This document shows, in pieces, positions 15,757-24,290 of a stretch of 35,864 bases of DNA. The stretch is from an uncultured Emergencia sp. (GTDB lineage: Bacteria > Bacillota > Clostridia > Peptostreptococcales > Anaerovoracaceae). Location: positions 1 to 35,864 of the forward strand of contig CAJFTU010000057.1 in assembly GCA_904420065.1 (NCBI GenBank), read 5' to 3'. Positions within the stretch are counted from its first letter, which is position 1. Each line of letters begins with the position of its first letter. The position numbers and the translations under genes were made by a program. Below the pieces are notes generated by a model that did no database searches, was not told the origin of the DNA, and saw only the letters and a program-made list of their open reading frames with translations.

Positions 15757-15804
15757 TATGGCGATCAAAAGCTTTTGAAAAATTTTGAAAAAGAGGGACG
15801 CAAA

Positions 15805-16509
15805 ATGAATTTTACAAAAATTGCCAACAGCGGAACCATGTACCTGCTCGTCATCGCTGCGCTTCTGCTTGTTGTGCTCGCTATTCTTTATAATTTGAAA
15901 AAATGCTACGATCATGCGCTGGCAAGGGGTGTAACAAAAGAACGTTTGAAAAAAGTTATCCTTTCATCGGCCAGCTTTGCGATCGTTCCTTCTCTGGGCG
16001 TTGTCGTCGGGCTGGTGGCTCTGGTAGCCGTCATCGGCATTCCTTACGCATGGCTTCGACTCTCTGTGCTCGGATCAGTAATGTACGAACTGATGGCGTC
16101 CAACATGGCCCTTTGTGCTATGGGTCTCGACGCGGGTTCTGCCGACGGCGACGCCTTTGGACTGATGATGTGGGTAATGTGCGCAGGAATCACACTGCCG
16201 CTGGTGCTGAACATCTTTATGATTAAACCGGTGCACATGGGCGCCATGAAGCTGGGAGAAAAGGACAGGAGATGGGGACAGCTGTCCAATTCCACATTCC
16301 TTGTAGCTCTGCTGATCGCCCTGGTCATTCCTATTTTTGGAAGCGGCGTCGTTGAACTGCTGACTTTCGCGACCAGCGCCATACTTGGATTAATCATCAT
16401 GAAGCTGGCAAAGAGACCAGGCTTGGGATGGCTTGGTGATTTCGCCCTGGCCTTCAGTCTGATCGGCGCCATGGCGGCGTCTGTCGGATTTGACGCATTG
16501 TTGAAATAA
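15805..16509 (+). CDS. Small polytopic membrane protein, DUF5058-like putative transporter subunit A
   Basis: I use ATG 15805, seven bases after GAGGG, rather than the earlier in-frame ATG at 15733, which overlaps the operator. The 234-aa product has about six or seven hydrophobic helices: residues 12-29, a long stretch around 52-80, then 85-105, 114-138, 162-185, 185-202 and near the C-terminus. It resembles proteins annotated DUF5058, which have no established biochemical role (recognition moderate). The next gene encodes another six- or seven-helix protein of similar length, 16 bp away, and then an M20 hydrolase. The two may form a two-part carrier that supplies the hydrolase with a peptide or N-acyl amino acid. 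Confidence 0.72.
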   Translation: MNFTKIANSGTMYLLVIAALLLVVLAILYNLKKCYDHALARGVTKERLKKVILSSASFAIVPSLGVVVGLVALVAVIGIPYAWLRLSVLGSVMYELMASNMALCAMGLDAGSADGDAFGLMMWVMCAGITLPLVLNIFMIKPVHMGAMKLGEKDRRWGQLSNSTFLVALLIALVIPIFGSGVVELLTFATSAILGLIIMKLAKRPGLGWLGDFALAFSLIGAMAASVGFDALLK

Positions 16510-16525
16510 ACAGGAGGGAAGAGAT

Positions 16526-17272
16526 ATGAATAACGATCCAAATCTTTATTATAAAAAAGTTCATCGCATGGGTATGCTGATGACTGTTGCGGCCATGATC
16601 GTCTTCTTTGGCGTGCCGTTTATCGCATGTACCATTTTTGATATTATGCCGACGATGAAGGAAGTCTTCATGGTAGCGGGCGGTATCTGCCTGATTTTTA
16701 TACCGATGAGCTTTGCGGAAATTATCGCGGAAACTCCGGTAATGGGTTCGTCCAGTTATATCGCCTCGATTACAGGAAACATTACCAATATTAAGCTGCC
16801 GGCATGTCTTAACGCGATTAAAATTGCCGACGTGGAGTCCGGAACTTCGGAAGCTGATGCCATCAGTGGCATAGCTGTCTGCGTAAGCTCTCTGGTTACC
16901 ATGGGGATGATCGCCATCGGCGTGCTTCTTCTGACACCACTGGAGCCGCTGCTGACATCTCCTGTAGTAGAGACTGCCGCAAACTATGTGCTTCCTGCTC
17001 TGTTCGGATGCATTATCCTGACATCTTTCGGTGAGCATGTAGGCGGAGGAGTAGTTATCCATGGAAGACTGAAGACGATGATTCTGCCTGTGATCATCGC
17101 TGCGGCGCTGTACTTCTTCATCATACCGGATATCTATGAAGATTATCAGGGCTTTATCGCCATCGGACTCCTGATCATCATCTACACTACGAGCAAAATC
17201 ATGTATAAAAAAGGCTCGGTAGTTGTGGAAATGCCGGAGGACAAAGCCGAAGCGAAAGGGGACGCAGAATAA
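16526..17272 (+). CDS. Small polytopic membrane protein, putative transporter subunit B
   Basis: This 248-aa protein has about six or seven hydrophobic helices, a short basic N-terminus (NLYYKKVHRMG) and an acidic cytoplasmic tail (PEDKAEAKGDAE). A conserved-looking central loop, SYIASITGNITNIKLPACLNA, is predicted between helices and may line a substrate path. I do not recognise a characterised family. GGAGGGAAGAG gives a strong start 16 bp after subunit A. The close spacing, shared MerR-type promoter and the M20 gene 2 bp later suggest a dedicated uptake-hydrolysis operon. Confidence 0.75.
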   Translation: MNNDPNLYYKKVHRMGMLMTVAAMIVFFGVPFIACTIFDIMPTMKEVFMVAGGICLIFIPMSFAEIIAETPVMGSSSYIASITGNITNIKLPACLNAIKIADVESGTSEADAISGIAVCVSSLVTMGMIAIGVLLLTPLEPLLTSPVVETAANYVLPALFGCIILTSFGEHVGGGVVIHGRLKTMILPVIIAAALYFFIIPDIYEDYQGFIAIGLLIIIYTTSKIMYKKGSVVVEMPEDKAEAKGDAE

Positions 17273-17274
17273 CG

Positions 17275-18453
17275 ATGAAGGACGTGGAAAAAATAAATGT
17301 GGCAGTTGAAGAAACGGCCTCAGAACTGAAGCAGATGGCCCTTTACATTCACGAAAATCCGGAATTGGGTCTGGAAGAACGCAAAGCCTGTCAGGTACAG
17401 ACACAGCTGTTGGAGAAATACGGGTTTTCCGTAGAGACTGGATTGTTTGGGTTTGAAACCAGTTACAGAGCTGTGTATAAGGGAAAAAAGCCGGGGCCGA
17501 AGATTGCCATGCTGGCCGAATACGATGCGCTTCCTGAGTTGGGACACGGCTGCGGACACAATCTGATCGCCATGGTCGGCGTCGGTTCCGGACTTGCCAT
17601 GAGACAGATAGCGGACCAGTATGGCGGTGAGATCTATGTTTTCGGAACACCAGCCGAAGAAACCTGGGGAAGCAAAGTGGGAATGGCAAAGGCAGGCGCG
17701 TTTGACGATATGGATGTGGTGATGATGGCTCATCCGATGGACAGAGAGACCAACTGCATGAACACCATGGCCCTGAAATCCTTGAAGTTCAAATTTTTCG
17801 GCAGAACGGCCCATGCCGCTGCCGCGCCGCATGAAGGGGTGAACGCTCTCGATGCGGTGATCAACTTCTTCAATATGGTTAACGCTCTTCGTCAGCAGAC
17901 CAAAGAGGATGCCCGGATTCACGGGATTATCACCGACGGCGGAAAGGCGCCGAATGTAATTCCCGATTACACAGAGGCTTTCGTGCTGACCAGAGCCAAT
18001 AAAATGGCCTATCTGCAGGAATTGACCGATAAGGTGATTGCCTGTGCTGAAGGAGCCGCACTGGGTACGGGTTGTCGTATGGAATGGGAAAAAGCCGATG
18101 AGGACTTTATGGACACAGACAGCAATCTGACTTTAGCAGAGCTTTATGCGGAGCAGATGGAGAAGCTGGGAGTAGCCATTGAACATACGGGAAGCGAAAT
18201 TCTGCCGGGATCGTCGGATATCGGCGATATCAGCTACGTATGCCCGGCTATTCAGAGTACTTTTGATATCTGTGAAGGAGAGCAAGTAGGTGCCCACACG
18301 CGGGAATTTGCGGCCTGCGCGGGAAGTGATCAGGCGATGGAAAAAGCGCTTCTCTGCATCAGAGGATTTGCGATGACTGCAGCAGAGCTGTTGAGGAATC
18401 CCGAAAATTTAACCGCTATAAAAGAAGAGTTCAATAGAAAACATCATAAGTAA
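17275..18453 (+). CDS. M20-family amidohydrolase (AbgB-like)
   Basis: This 392-aa protein has the M20D signature EYDALPELGHGCGHNLIAM (metal His pair), TPAEETWGSK (catalytic Glu), and a lid domain starting at FFGRTAHAAAAPHEGVNALDA. SDIGDISYVCP and AHTREFA near the end supply further ligands. It is close in length and motifs to the enzyme at 1964-3145. It begins 2 bp after the stop of membrane subunit B with only a weak SD (AAAGGGG, about 12 bases away), so its translation is probably coupled. The likely role is cytoplasmic cleavage of the compound imported by the membrane pair. Confidence 0.9.
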   Translation: MKDVEKINVAVEETASELKQMALYIHENPELGLEERKACQVQTQLLEKYGFSVETGLFGFETSYRAVYKGKKPGPKIAMLAEYDALPELGHGCGHNLIAMVGVGSGLAMRQIADQYGGEIYVFGTPAEETWGSKVGMAKAGAFDDMDVVMMAHPMDRETNCMNTMALKSLKFKFFGRTAHAAAAPHEGVNALDAVINFFNMVNALRQQTKEDARIHGIITDGGKAPNVIPDYTEAFVLTRANKMAYLQELTDKVIACAEGAALGTGCRMEWEKADEDFMDTDSNLTLAELYAEQMEKLGVAIEHTGSEILPGSSDIGDISYVCPAIQSTFDICEGEQVGAHTREFAACAGSDQAMEKALLCIRGFAMTAAELLRNPENLTAIKEEFNRKHHK

Positions 18454-18471
18454 GCCTGTAACATATTGCAG

Positions 18472-18527
18472 GGGAAGCGCCGCCGGAGCATCGATGGGAG
18501 ATGCCCCGGCGGCGCTTCCCTTTTTTT
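18472..18527 (+). terminator. Very strong terminator after the M20 operon
   Basis: A perfect 15-bp GC-rich stem (18472-18486 with 18506-18520) is extended by an inner GCATC/GATGC stem (18488-18492 with 18500-18504) and followed by seven T. Confidence 0.95.
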
Positions 18528-18947
18528 GAAAACATGGACTGCCTTTTTCCCTATCCCATCTTTCCTTCGTCCGCGAAATGCCATATTATGTGAAAAAAAG
18601 GCGATTTCAGACGGCGTGAAAGTGAGTTTTTATTAAAAAATGCCATACAGAGCGGCCTTTTTTTCATTTCAGACGAGTAATTTCCGGATAGTCGGGTTCA
18701 ATAGATGAAAAAGAGGCCTGTTGGTATAACTTCAGATACACAGAAGGTGAACTGCCGGTGATCGGTACTCGATCGCCGGGTAAGGGAGCGTCTGAAACGA
18801 GGATTTCTTTGCACAGTATGGCACTTTTTTCATTTCGGTCCTGTCTTTGCCGTCTGAAGTCAGGGAAAAAATAAAGAATATGGCAGATTTCCTTTTTTTC
18901 TGTCTATAGCCTCATTGAACAGCAGGTTGAACGGCAGCCGGATCGAA
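18528..18947. other. 420-bp gene-free region with a repeated TTCAGACG motif
   Basis: No coding frame is supported. The octamer TTCAGACG occurs on the + strand at 18606-18613 and 18668-18675 and as its complement CGTCTGAA at 18789-18796 and 18851-18858. TGCCATA occurs twice (near 18580 and 18640), with the inverted form TATGGCA twice (near 18818 and 18882). T/A runs flank the units. The layout of two direct and two inverted copies suggests a decayed non-coding repeat element or multiple operators. Confidence 0.5.
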
Positions 18948-19820
18948 TCAGAGTTCGCTGCACAGGCGCAGAAATTTCTTCAGCGCCGGATGATCTTCAT
19001 CATATCGATAAAAGACGCCGAAAGGAAGCCGCGGCAGGTCGGATACCGGAATGTAGCGCAGCTCCGGATCGCGAACCCGGGGTACATCCGGATACAGGGT
19101 GTATCCGAGGCGGGCTTTGATCAGAGTAAAGGCGCTTTCTACGCCTTCCGTGAAATAGCGCTGTTCCGGCGGCAGACCGGACAGGACGCTGCTCTGTGCT
19201 GCAAAGACCGAACCGGGAATCTGCCGGGGAGAGCAGGCGACGAAACTGCCTGTCAGCATATCCGTCGTAACGGAATCGTATTGTGACATAGGATGTTCGG
19301 GGTAACAGATACAGGCCATAGGTGCGGAGCAGAGTTCTCTGAAAAAGAGGGCCGATTTCTTCTGATGCTCTTTTATTCCGAGGGCGGCGATCAGCTTCTG
19401 GTTCTCCACCAGGCCTAACAGGGAAGGAGTAGGAGCCAGATGAGGAGAAGGACGCAGAAGCGGAAATTCTTTCGCCAGCTTTTGGAACAGGGCGGGCAGC
19501 AGGTTTAGTTCCAGGTGGTTATGACAGCCGATGTCAAAGTGGATGAGATTTTCGTGTTTGCCCAGTCGTTCTTTGGCCGAATGCACGGTCTTCAGGATCA
19601 GCTCAGCGTCAGGCAGAAACTGGATTCCCTCCGGCGTAATTGTTACGCTTTTGCTGGTTCGCTTGAACAGCTTGACTCCAAGCTCCTCTTCCAGGGTCTG
19701 AATCTGATGGCTGACTGCCGGTTGGCTGATCTTCAGCGCTTCGGAGGCATGAGAAAAATTGAGATGCTCGAAAACCGATAGGAAGCATTCTATTTGTACA
19801 GTATTCATAATCTTCTCCAA
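18948..19820 (-). CDS. LysR-family transcriptional regulator
   Basis: This 290-aa protein starts with the LysR winged HTH (MNTVQIECFLSVFEHLNFSHASEALKISQPAVSHQIQTLEEELG) and the KLFKRTSKSVTITPEG wing. A periplasmic-binding-protein-like effector domain follows (about 90-290). I chose ATG 19811 or 19820; AATGGAGAAG-like purine sequence before 19808-19820 makes the later MNTVQIECF start plausible, so the first three codons are uncertain. A perfect 12-bp inverted repeat abuts the gene's start and is the likely autoregulatory site. The target could be the divergent MarR-ABC operon or a gene outside the window; no evidence settles this. Confidence 0.87.
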   Translation of the reverse strand: MEKIMNTVQIECFLSVFEHLNFSHASEALKISQPAVSHQIQTLEEELGVKLFKRTSKSVTITPEGIQFLPDAELILKTVHSAKERLGKHENLIHFDIGCHNHLELNLLPALFQKLAKEFPLLRPSPHLAPTPSLLGLVENQKLIAALGIKEHQKKSALFFRELCSAPMACICYPEHPMSQYDSVTTDMLTGSFVACSPRQIPGSVFAAQSSVLSGLPPEQRYFTEGVESAFTLIKARLGYTLYPDVPRVRDPELRYIPVSDLPRLPFGVFYRYDEDHPALKKFLRLCSEL

Positions 19821-19822
19821 TC

Positions 19823-19851
19823 ATAATCTATAAAAATTATTTATAGATTAT
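19823..19851. promoter_or_regulatory. Perfect 12-bp inverted repeat in front of the LysR gene
   Basis: Arms ATAATCTATAAA (19823-19834) and TTTATAGATTAT (19840-19851) are separated by AATTA. It begins two bases upstream of the start codon region and contains -10-like TATAAT on the minus strand side. This suits a LysR autoregulatory operator that blocks or aligns RNA polymerase. Confidence 0.65.
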
Positions 19852-19922
19852 AACATCTTTAAATTTCACATTCAATAAATTCCGCGTTAGAATTGCATAT
19901 GAACGAAGATTCGCTTGCAAAC

Positions 19923-19951
19923 TGTTTGAAAACAAACAAATTTCAGAAATT
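19923..19951. promoter_or_regulatory. Candidate MarR operators: two tandem dyads
   Basis: TGTTTG-AAAA-CAAACA (19923-19938) is followed directly by AATTTC-A-GAAATT (19939-19951). Both lie 28-56 bp before the marR-type start codon, where promoter elements should be. MarR proteins bind 16-20-bp palindromes and usually repress their own operon. Confidence 0.55.
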
Positions 19952-19978
19952 ATAGGATTTGCGGGAGGTGATTGTGCA

Positions 19979-20422
19979 ATGGAAGAGAATCTCAGCTCAG
20001 AGGATCTGCTCTTTATGATGAAAAGAATCAGTACCAGGCTGACCGCTCAGATAGAAACCAGACTGGGACAAAAGACGATGACCGGCGTCCAGGTTTACTT
20101 TCTGGTCTACATCCTGAGGCATCACCCAAAAGGCACCTATCTGACAGAATTGTACAGGGAAATCGGAATATCCAAGTCCACGCTGTCGGCGCTGATCAAG
20201 AAAATGGAGGAGAAGGAGTATCTTTACATCCATACGGATTCAGAGGATATTCGAAAGAAAAAAGTGCTCCCTACAGCTAAACTGATCGGAGAAGGAGATC
20301 AGCTGCTTCGGGAAGTCGATCAGATGGAGTCGGAGCTGTTCAGCGGGCTGAACCCGCAGGAAAAAAAGCAGCTCTGGGATCTGGAAAAGAAGCTCATCGC
20401 TCAGTTCGCTAAAATGGAATAA
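19979..20422 (+). CDS. MarR-family transcriptional regulator
   Basis: This 147-aa protein has the MarR layout: an N-terminal helix (DLLFMMKRISTRLTAQ), a winged HTH (TYLTELYREIGISKSTLSALIKKMEEKEYLY), a wing with EDIRKKKVLPT, and a C-terminal dimerisation helix. GGGAGGTGAT ends about 8 bases before ATG. It lies 25 bp upstream of two ABC exporter genes in the same direction, the usual arrangement for a repressor of a multidrug exporter released by its substrates. Confidence 0.88.
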   Translation: MEENLSSEDLLFMMKRISTRLTAQIETRLGQKTMTGVQVYFLVYILRHHPKGTYLTELYREIGISKSTLSALIKKMEEKEYLYIHTDSEDIRKKKVLPTAKLIGEGDQLLREVDQMESELFSGLNPQEKKQLWDLEKKLIAQFAKME

Positions 20423-20447
20423 AAAACAGACAGGAGGATACTTTATC

Positions 20448-22187
20448 ATGAGAAAAGTTTTACAGCAGCTCAGGCAATACAAACGAGATACCTTTCTCTG
20501 TATCGGACTGACTGCTCTTGAAGTCATTATGGAAATACTGATGCCCTTTATTACGGCGATTATTATCGACAGAGGGCTCGAAGCCGGGAATCTCCCGGTC
20601 GTTTACCGCTACGGCGCGCTCATGGTAGTCATGGCGTTTCTGAGCCTGACCTTCGGAGGGCTGGCGGGAAAGAACGCAGCCGGCGCCGCTTCCGGCCTTT
20701 CCGCAAATCTGCGGGAAGCGATCTACGCCAATATCCAGACCTTTTCGTTTTCCAACATCGACAAGTTCAGTGTGCCGAGTCTGGTCACCCGCATGACGAC
20801 GGATATAACCAACGTGCAGAACGCCTTCATGATGATCATCCGTGTAGCCGTACGGGCGCCGCTGAATTTGGTGTTCAGCTTCGCCATGTGTCTGATCATC
20901 AATCCTAAACTCAGCGGAATGTTTTTGATCGCAGTGGCGTTTTTAATCGTGGTGATCGGTACGATCATGGTTGTTACACTGAAGATTTTCCGGCAGGTGT
21001 TCCGCAGGTACGACGATCTGAACGCCAGCGTACAGGAAAACGTGACGGCTATCCGTGTGGTCAAGGCCTTTGTCCGCGAGGATTATGAGAACGTCAAGTT
21101 CTCCAAGGCTTCGAAGATGCTCTATGATCTGTCGGTTAAAGCGGAAGGTCTTCTTGCGTTTAACAATCCGGCCATGATGGTGGCTGTCTACTTCTGTATT
21201 ATCTCTGTTTCCTGGTTCGGCGCCCATTATATCGTCGGCGGCACGTTGACCACCGGAGATTTGACCAGCCTGTTCAGCTACATCATGTCTCTTCTGATGA
21301 GTCTGATGATGCTGTCCATGGTGATCGTCATGATCAGCATGTCCATGGCCAGCATACGCCGTATCAGCGAGGTTCTGGAAGAGCAGCCTGACCTGACGGA
21401 TCCGGAGAATCCGGTGACTTTTGTTGCTGATGGCAGCATCGATTTCAATCACGTCAATTTTTCTTATAAGCGGGGAAGCGGAAAGAACGCGCTTTCCGAT
21501 ATCGACCTTCACATCAGAAGCGGGGAGACCATCGGCGTTATCGGCGGCACCGGCTCGGGAAAAAGCAGCCTGGTCAATCTGATCTGCCGTCTGTACGACG
21601 TAGACGAAGGATCGGTCTGCGTGGGCGGCGTGGATGTTCGCCAGTACGATACGGAAGTGCTGAGAAATCAGGTATCCGTAGTGCTGCAGAAGAATACTCT
21701 GTTCTCCGGAACGATTCTGGAAAATCTCCGCTGGGGAAATCCGGATGCCACCGAAGAGGAATGTATAGAAGCGTGCCGGGCAGCGTGTGCTGACGAGTTT
21801 ATCGATAAACTGCCGGAGGGCTATCACACCCGGATCGAGAGGGGAGGAGCCAACGTTTCCGGCGGACAGAAGCAGAGGCTGTGCATCGCCCGCGCCCTTT
21901 TAAAGAAGCCAAAGGTGCTGATCCTCGACGATTCCACCAGCGCCGTGGATACGGCTACGGACGCCAGCATTCGATCCGCCTTTGCGAAAGAAATACCCGG
22001 AACCACCAAGATCATCATAGCCCAGAGAGTATCCAGCGTGGAATCGGCAGATCGAATCTTAGTGCTTAACGACGGAAAAATCGACGACTTCGACACCCAT
22101 AAAAATCTGTTGAAGAACAATGCGATCTATCAGGATATCTACAGCTCACAGCTTGAAGGCGGCGGAGATTTCGACCAGCCGGCGTAA
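20448..22187 (+). CDS. ABC exporter half-transporter, degenerate-site subunit
   Basis: This 579-aa protein has a six-helix exporter domain (about 1-320) and a C-terminal ATPase. Walker A is GGTGSGKSS and the signature is VSGGQKQR. The Walker B end is LILDDSTSAVD, with Asp where the catalytic Glu should be, and the switch is IAQRVSS, with Gln for the usual His. Those changes mark the non-hydrolysing site of heterodimeric exporters such as LmrCD, BmrCD and TM287/288. It should pair with the next gene. Substrates of such pumps are drugs, lipids or peptides; none is indicated here. AGGAGG precedes the ATG. Confidence 0.93.
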   Translation: MRKVLQQLRQYKRDTFLCIGLTALEVIMEILMPFITAIIIDRGLEAGNLPVVYRYGALMVVMAFLSLTFGGLAGKNAAGAASGLSANLREAIYANIQTFSFSNIDKFSVPSLVTRMTTDITNVQNAFMMIIRVAVRAPLNLVFSFAMCLIINPKLSGMFLIAVAFLIVVIGTIMVVTLKIFRQVFRRYDDLNASVQENVTAIRVVKAFVREDYENVKFSKASKMLYDLSVKAEGLLAFNNPAMMVAVYFCIISVSWFGAHYIVGGTLTTGDLTSLFSYIMSLLMSLMMLSMVIVMISMSMASIRRISEVLEEQPDLTDPENPVTFVADGSIDFNHVNFSYKRGSGKNALSDIDLHIRSGETIGVIGGTGSGKSSLVNLICRLYDVDEGSVCVGGVDVRQYDTEVLRNQVSVVLQKNTLFSGTILENLRWGNPDATEEECIEACRAACADEFIDKLPEGYHTRIERGGANVSGGQKQRLCIARALLKKPKVLILDDSTSAVDTATDASIRSAFAKEIPGTTKIIIAQRVSSVESADRILVLNDGKIDDFDTHKNLLKNNAIYQDIYSSQLEGGGDFDQPA

Positions 22188-22208
22188 ATCAGAAGGGAGG
22201 AACAGCCT

Positions 22209-24107
22209 ATGAATGAAAAGAACAACGAGAAAAAGACAGGATCGAGAAAAAATACGGCTGTGAAACTGATCAGCCGCGTGATCCGATATATGCTTCACGA
22301 TTATAAATATCCGTTTCTGCTTGTGGTCGTCTGCATTCTGATCACGGCTGCCGCCACGGTTATCGGCGCCACTTTTCCGCAGACGCTGGTAGACGACTAT
22401 ATCGTCCCTATGCTGCAGACCGGCGCTGACGATTTTGACCGGCTTGCTTCGGACTTGATCCGGCTGGCGTGCATCATGGGAGTAGGCGTAATCTCTGCTT
22501 TTGCTTACAATCGGATTATGGTAAATGTCAGCCAGGGAACCATGCGCAATCTGAGGGACGATCTGTTTAAAAAGATGGAATCGCTTCCGATTCGCTATTT
22601 CGATACCCATGCTCACGGAGATATCATGTCCGTTTACACCAACGACGTGGATACTCTGAGACAGATGCTGAGCCAGAGCATTCCCCAGATCATCAACTCA
22701 GTGATTACGATGGTGGCCACGCTGATCACCATGATCGTTCTCAATCCGGCGCTGACAGTGATCTCCATACTGACGGCTGTGGTTATGCTCATCGTGACGT
22801 CCAACTTTTCCAAGCTGTCCGGAAAGTACTATGTCCGGCAGCAAATGGACTTGGGCGCGGTAGACGGCTTCATCGAAGAGATGCTGGACGGCCAGAAGGT
22901 GGTGAAAGTTTTCTGTCATGAACAGGCGGCCATGGACGATTTTCATCAGGTCAATGAAAAGCTGAGGGACAGTACGGATAAAGCGAATCGCTACGCCAAC
23001 CTGCTGATGCCGATTAACGCCAATATCGGCTGGATCAGCTATGCGTTGGTAGCCATCGTCGGAGCTATTCTGGGCATCAACGAGCTGGCCGGGGTCACCA
23101 TCGGTACGGTTGTTACCTTTGTAGGTCTGAACAAGAGTTTTACCAATCCGATCACCCAGGTCAGCCAGCAGATCAACTTTGTCGTCAATGCCGCGGCCGG
23201 CGCTCAGCGAGTATTTGAACTGATGGATCAGGAGGCTGAAGCCGACGAGGGCAGCGTGGAACTGGTTTATGCAAAAGAAGATGAAAACGGAAATCTGACG
23301 GAGTCGTCTGAACGCACGGCGCTCTGGGCGTGGAAGCAGATCGACAGGGAAAAGGGGACAGCCGTCTATACCAGACAGGAAGGCGGAGTCGTCTTTGACG
23401 ATGTGGATTTCGGCTATACCGATGACAAGATCGTTCTGCACAATATCAGCCTCTGGGCAAAACCGGGACAGAAGATCGCGTTTGTCGGCGCTACCGGAGC
23501 GGGAAAAACCACGATCACCAACCTGATCAACAGGTTTTACGACATCGCTGACGGAAAGATCCGCTACGACGGTATCAACATCAACAAGATCAAGAAAGCG
23601 GACCTGCGGCGTTCCCTGGGCATGGTTCTGCAGGATACCCATCTGTTTACGGGGACGGTTATGGACAATATCCGTTACGGCAAACTGGACGCCACAGATG
23701 AGGAATGTATAAGAGCGGCGGAGCTGGCCAATGCCGACGGTTTTATCCGGCGTCTGCCTGACGGTTACGATACCATGCTCACCGGCGACGGAGCCAATCT
23801 GAGCCAGGGGCAGCGGCAGCTGCTGGCCATCGCCCGGGCAGCCGTTGCCGATCCGCCGGCTCTGATCCTCGACGAGGCGACATCTTCCATCGATACCCGT
23901 ACGGAAAAGTTGGTGCAGGCCGGCATGGACGCTCTGATGCAGGGAAGGACCACCTTTGTCATCGCTCATCGTCTTTCCACGGTCAAAAACGCCAACTGCA
24001 TCATGGTCATGGAGCAGGGGCGGATCATCGAACGGGGAACCCACGACGAACTGATCGAAGCAAAGGGAAAATATTATCAATTATATACGGGAAATTTTGC
24101 TTCCTAG
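22209..24107 (+). CDS. ABC exporter half-transporter, catalytic subunit
   Basis: This 632-aa protein has a six-helix domain followed by a canonical ATPase: Walker A GATGAGKTT, signature LSQGQRQL, Walker B ALILDEATSSID with catalytic Glu, and switch IAHRLSTV. A charged insertion of about 50 residues (DQEAEADEGSVELVYAKEDE...) lies between the membrane domain and the ATPase. It starts 21 bp after the degenerate subunit behind GAAGGGAGG, and the two complement each other to form one active and one inactive ATP site. The operon ends at the terminator at 24212-24256. Confidence 0.93.
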   Translation: MNEKNNEKKTGSRKNTAVKLISRVIRYMLHDYKYPFLLVVVCILITAAATVIGATFPQTLVDDYIVPMLQTGADDFDRLASDLIRLACIMGVGVISAFAYNRIMVNVSQGTMRNLRDDLFKKMESLPIRYFDTHAHGDIMSVYTNDVDTLRQMLSQSIPQIINSVITMVATLITMIVLNPALTVISILTAVVMLIVTSNFSKLSGKYYVRQQMDLGAVDGFIEEMLDGQKVVKVFCHEQAAMDDFHQVNEKLRDSTDKANRYANLLMPINANIGWISYALVAIVGAILGINELAGVTIGTVVTFVGLNKSFTNPITQVSQQINFVVNAAAGAQRVFELMDQEAEADEGSVELVYAKEDENGNLTESSERTALWAWKQIDREKGTAVYTRQEGGVVFDDVDFGYTDDKIVLHNISLWAKPGQKIAFVGATGAGKTTITNLINRFYDIADGKIRYDGININKIKKADLRRSLGMVLQDTHLFTGTVMDNIRYGKLDATDEECIRAAELANADGFIRRLPDGYDTMLTGDGANLSQGQRQLLAIARAAVADPPALILDEATSSIDTRTEKLVQAGMDALMQGRTTFVIAHRLSTVKNANCIMVMEQGRIIERGTHDELIEAKGKYYQLYTGNFAS

Positions 24108-24211
24108 GGATAGCGGCAATTGCAGCTGCAGGCAAGCGGCGGGGATGGGGCAGCTCTGCCTCGCTTTCACCCTGCTTTTTTCTCTCGATGATCAAGGATC
24201 AAGTGCGCAGC

Positions 24212-24256
24212 AAAAAAACCGTCCTTTCGGCAATGCGGCCGAAAGGGCGGTTTTTT
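24212..24256. terminator. Bidirectional terminator between the ABC operon and the ArsR-family gene
   Basis: A stem of CCG-T-CCTTTCGG with CCGAAAGG-G-CGG and an 8-base loop is flanked by A7 and T6, so it works in both directions for these convergent genes. Confidence 0.9.
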
Positions 24257-24290
24257 CTGTTCCTTGGACAGGCGTATCGTATATTCATCC

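Noticed and set aside
15758-15776. TGGCGATCAAAAGC as a sigma-54 promoter
   Set aside because: GG and GC are 11 bp apart, not 12, and the MerR-type promoter just upstream explains the region better.
18570-18900. CRISPR array or insertion sequence
   Set aside because: The repeated units are 7-8 bp, irregularly spaced and in both orientations; no transposase remnant is readable.
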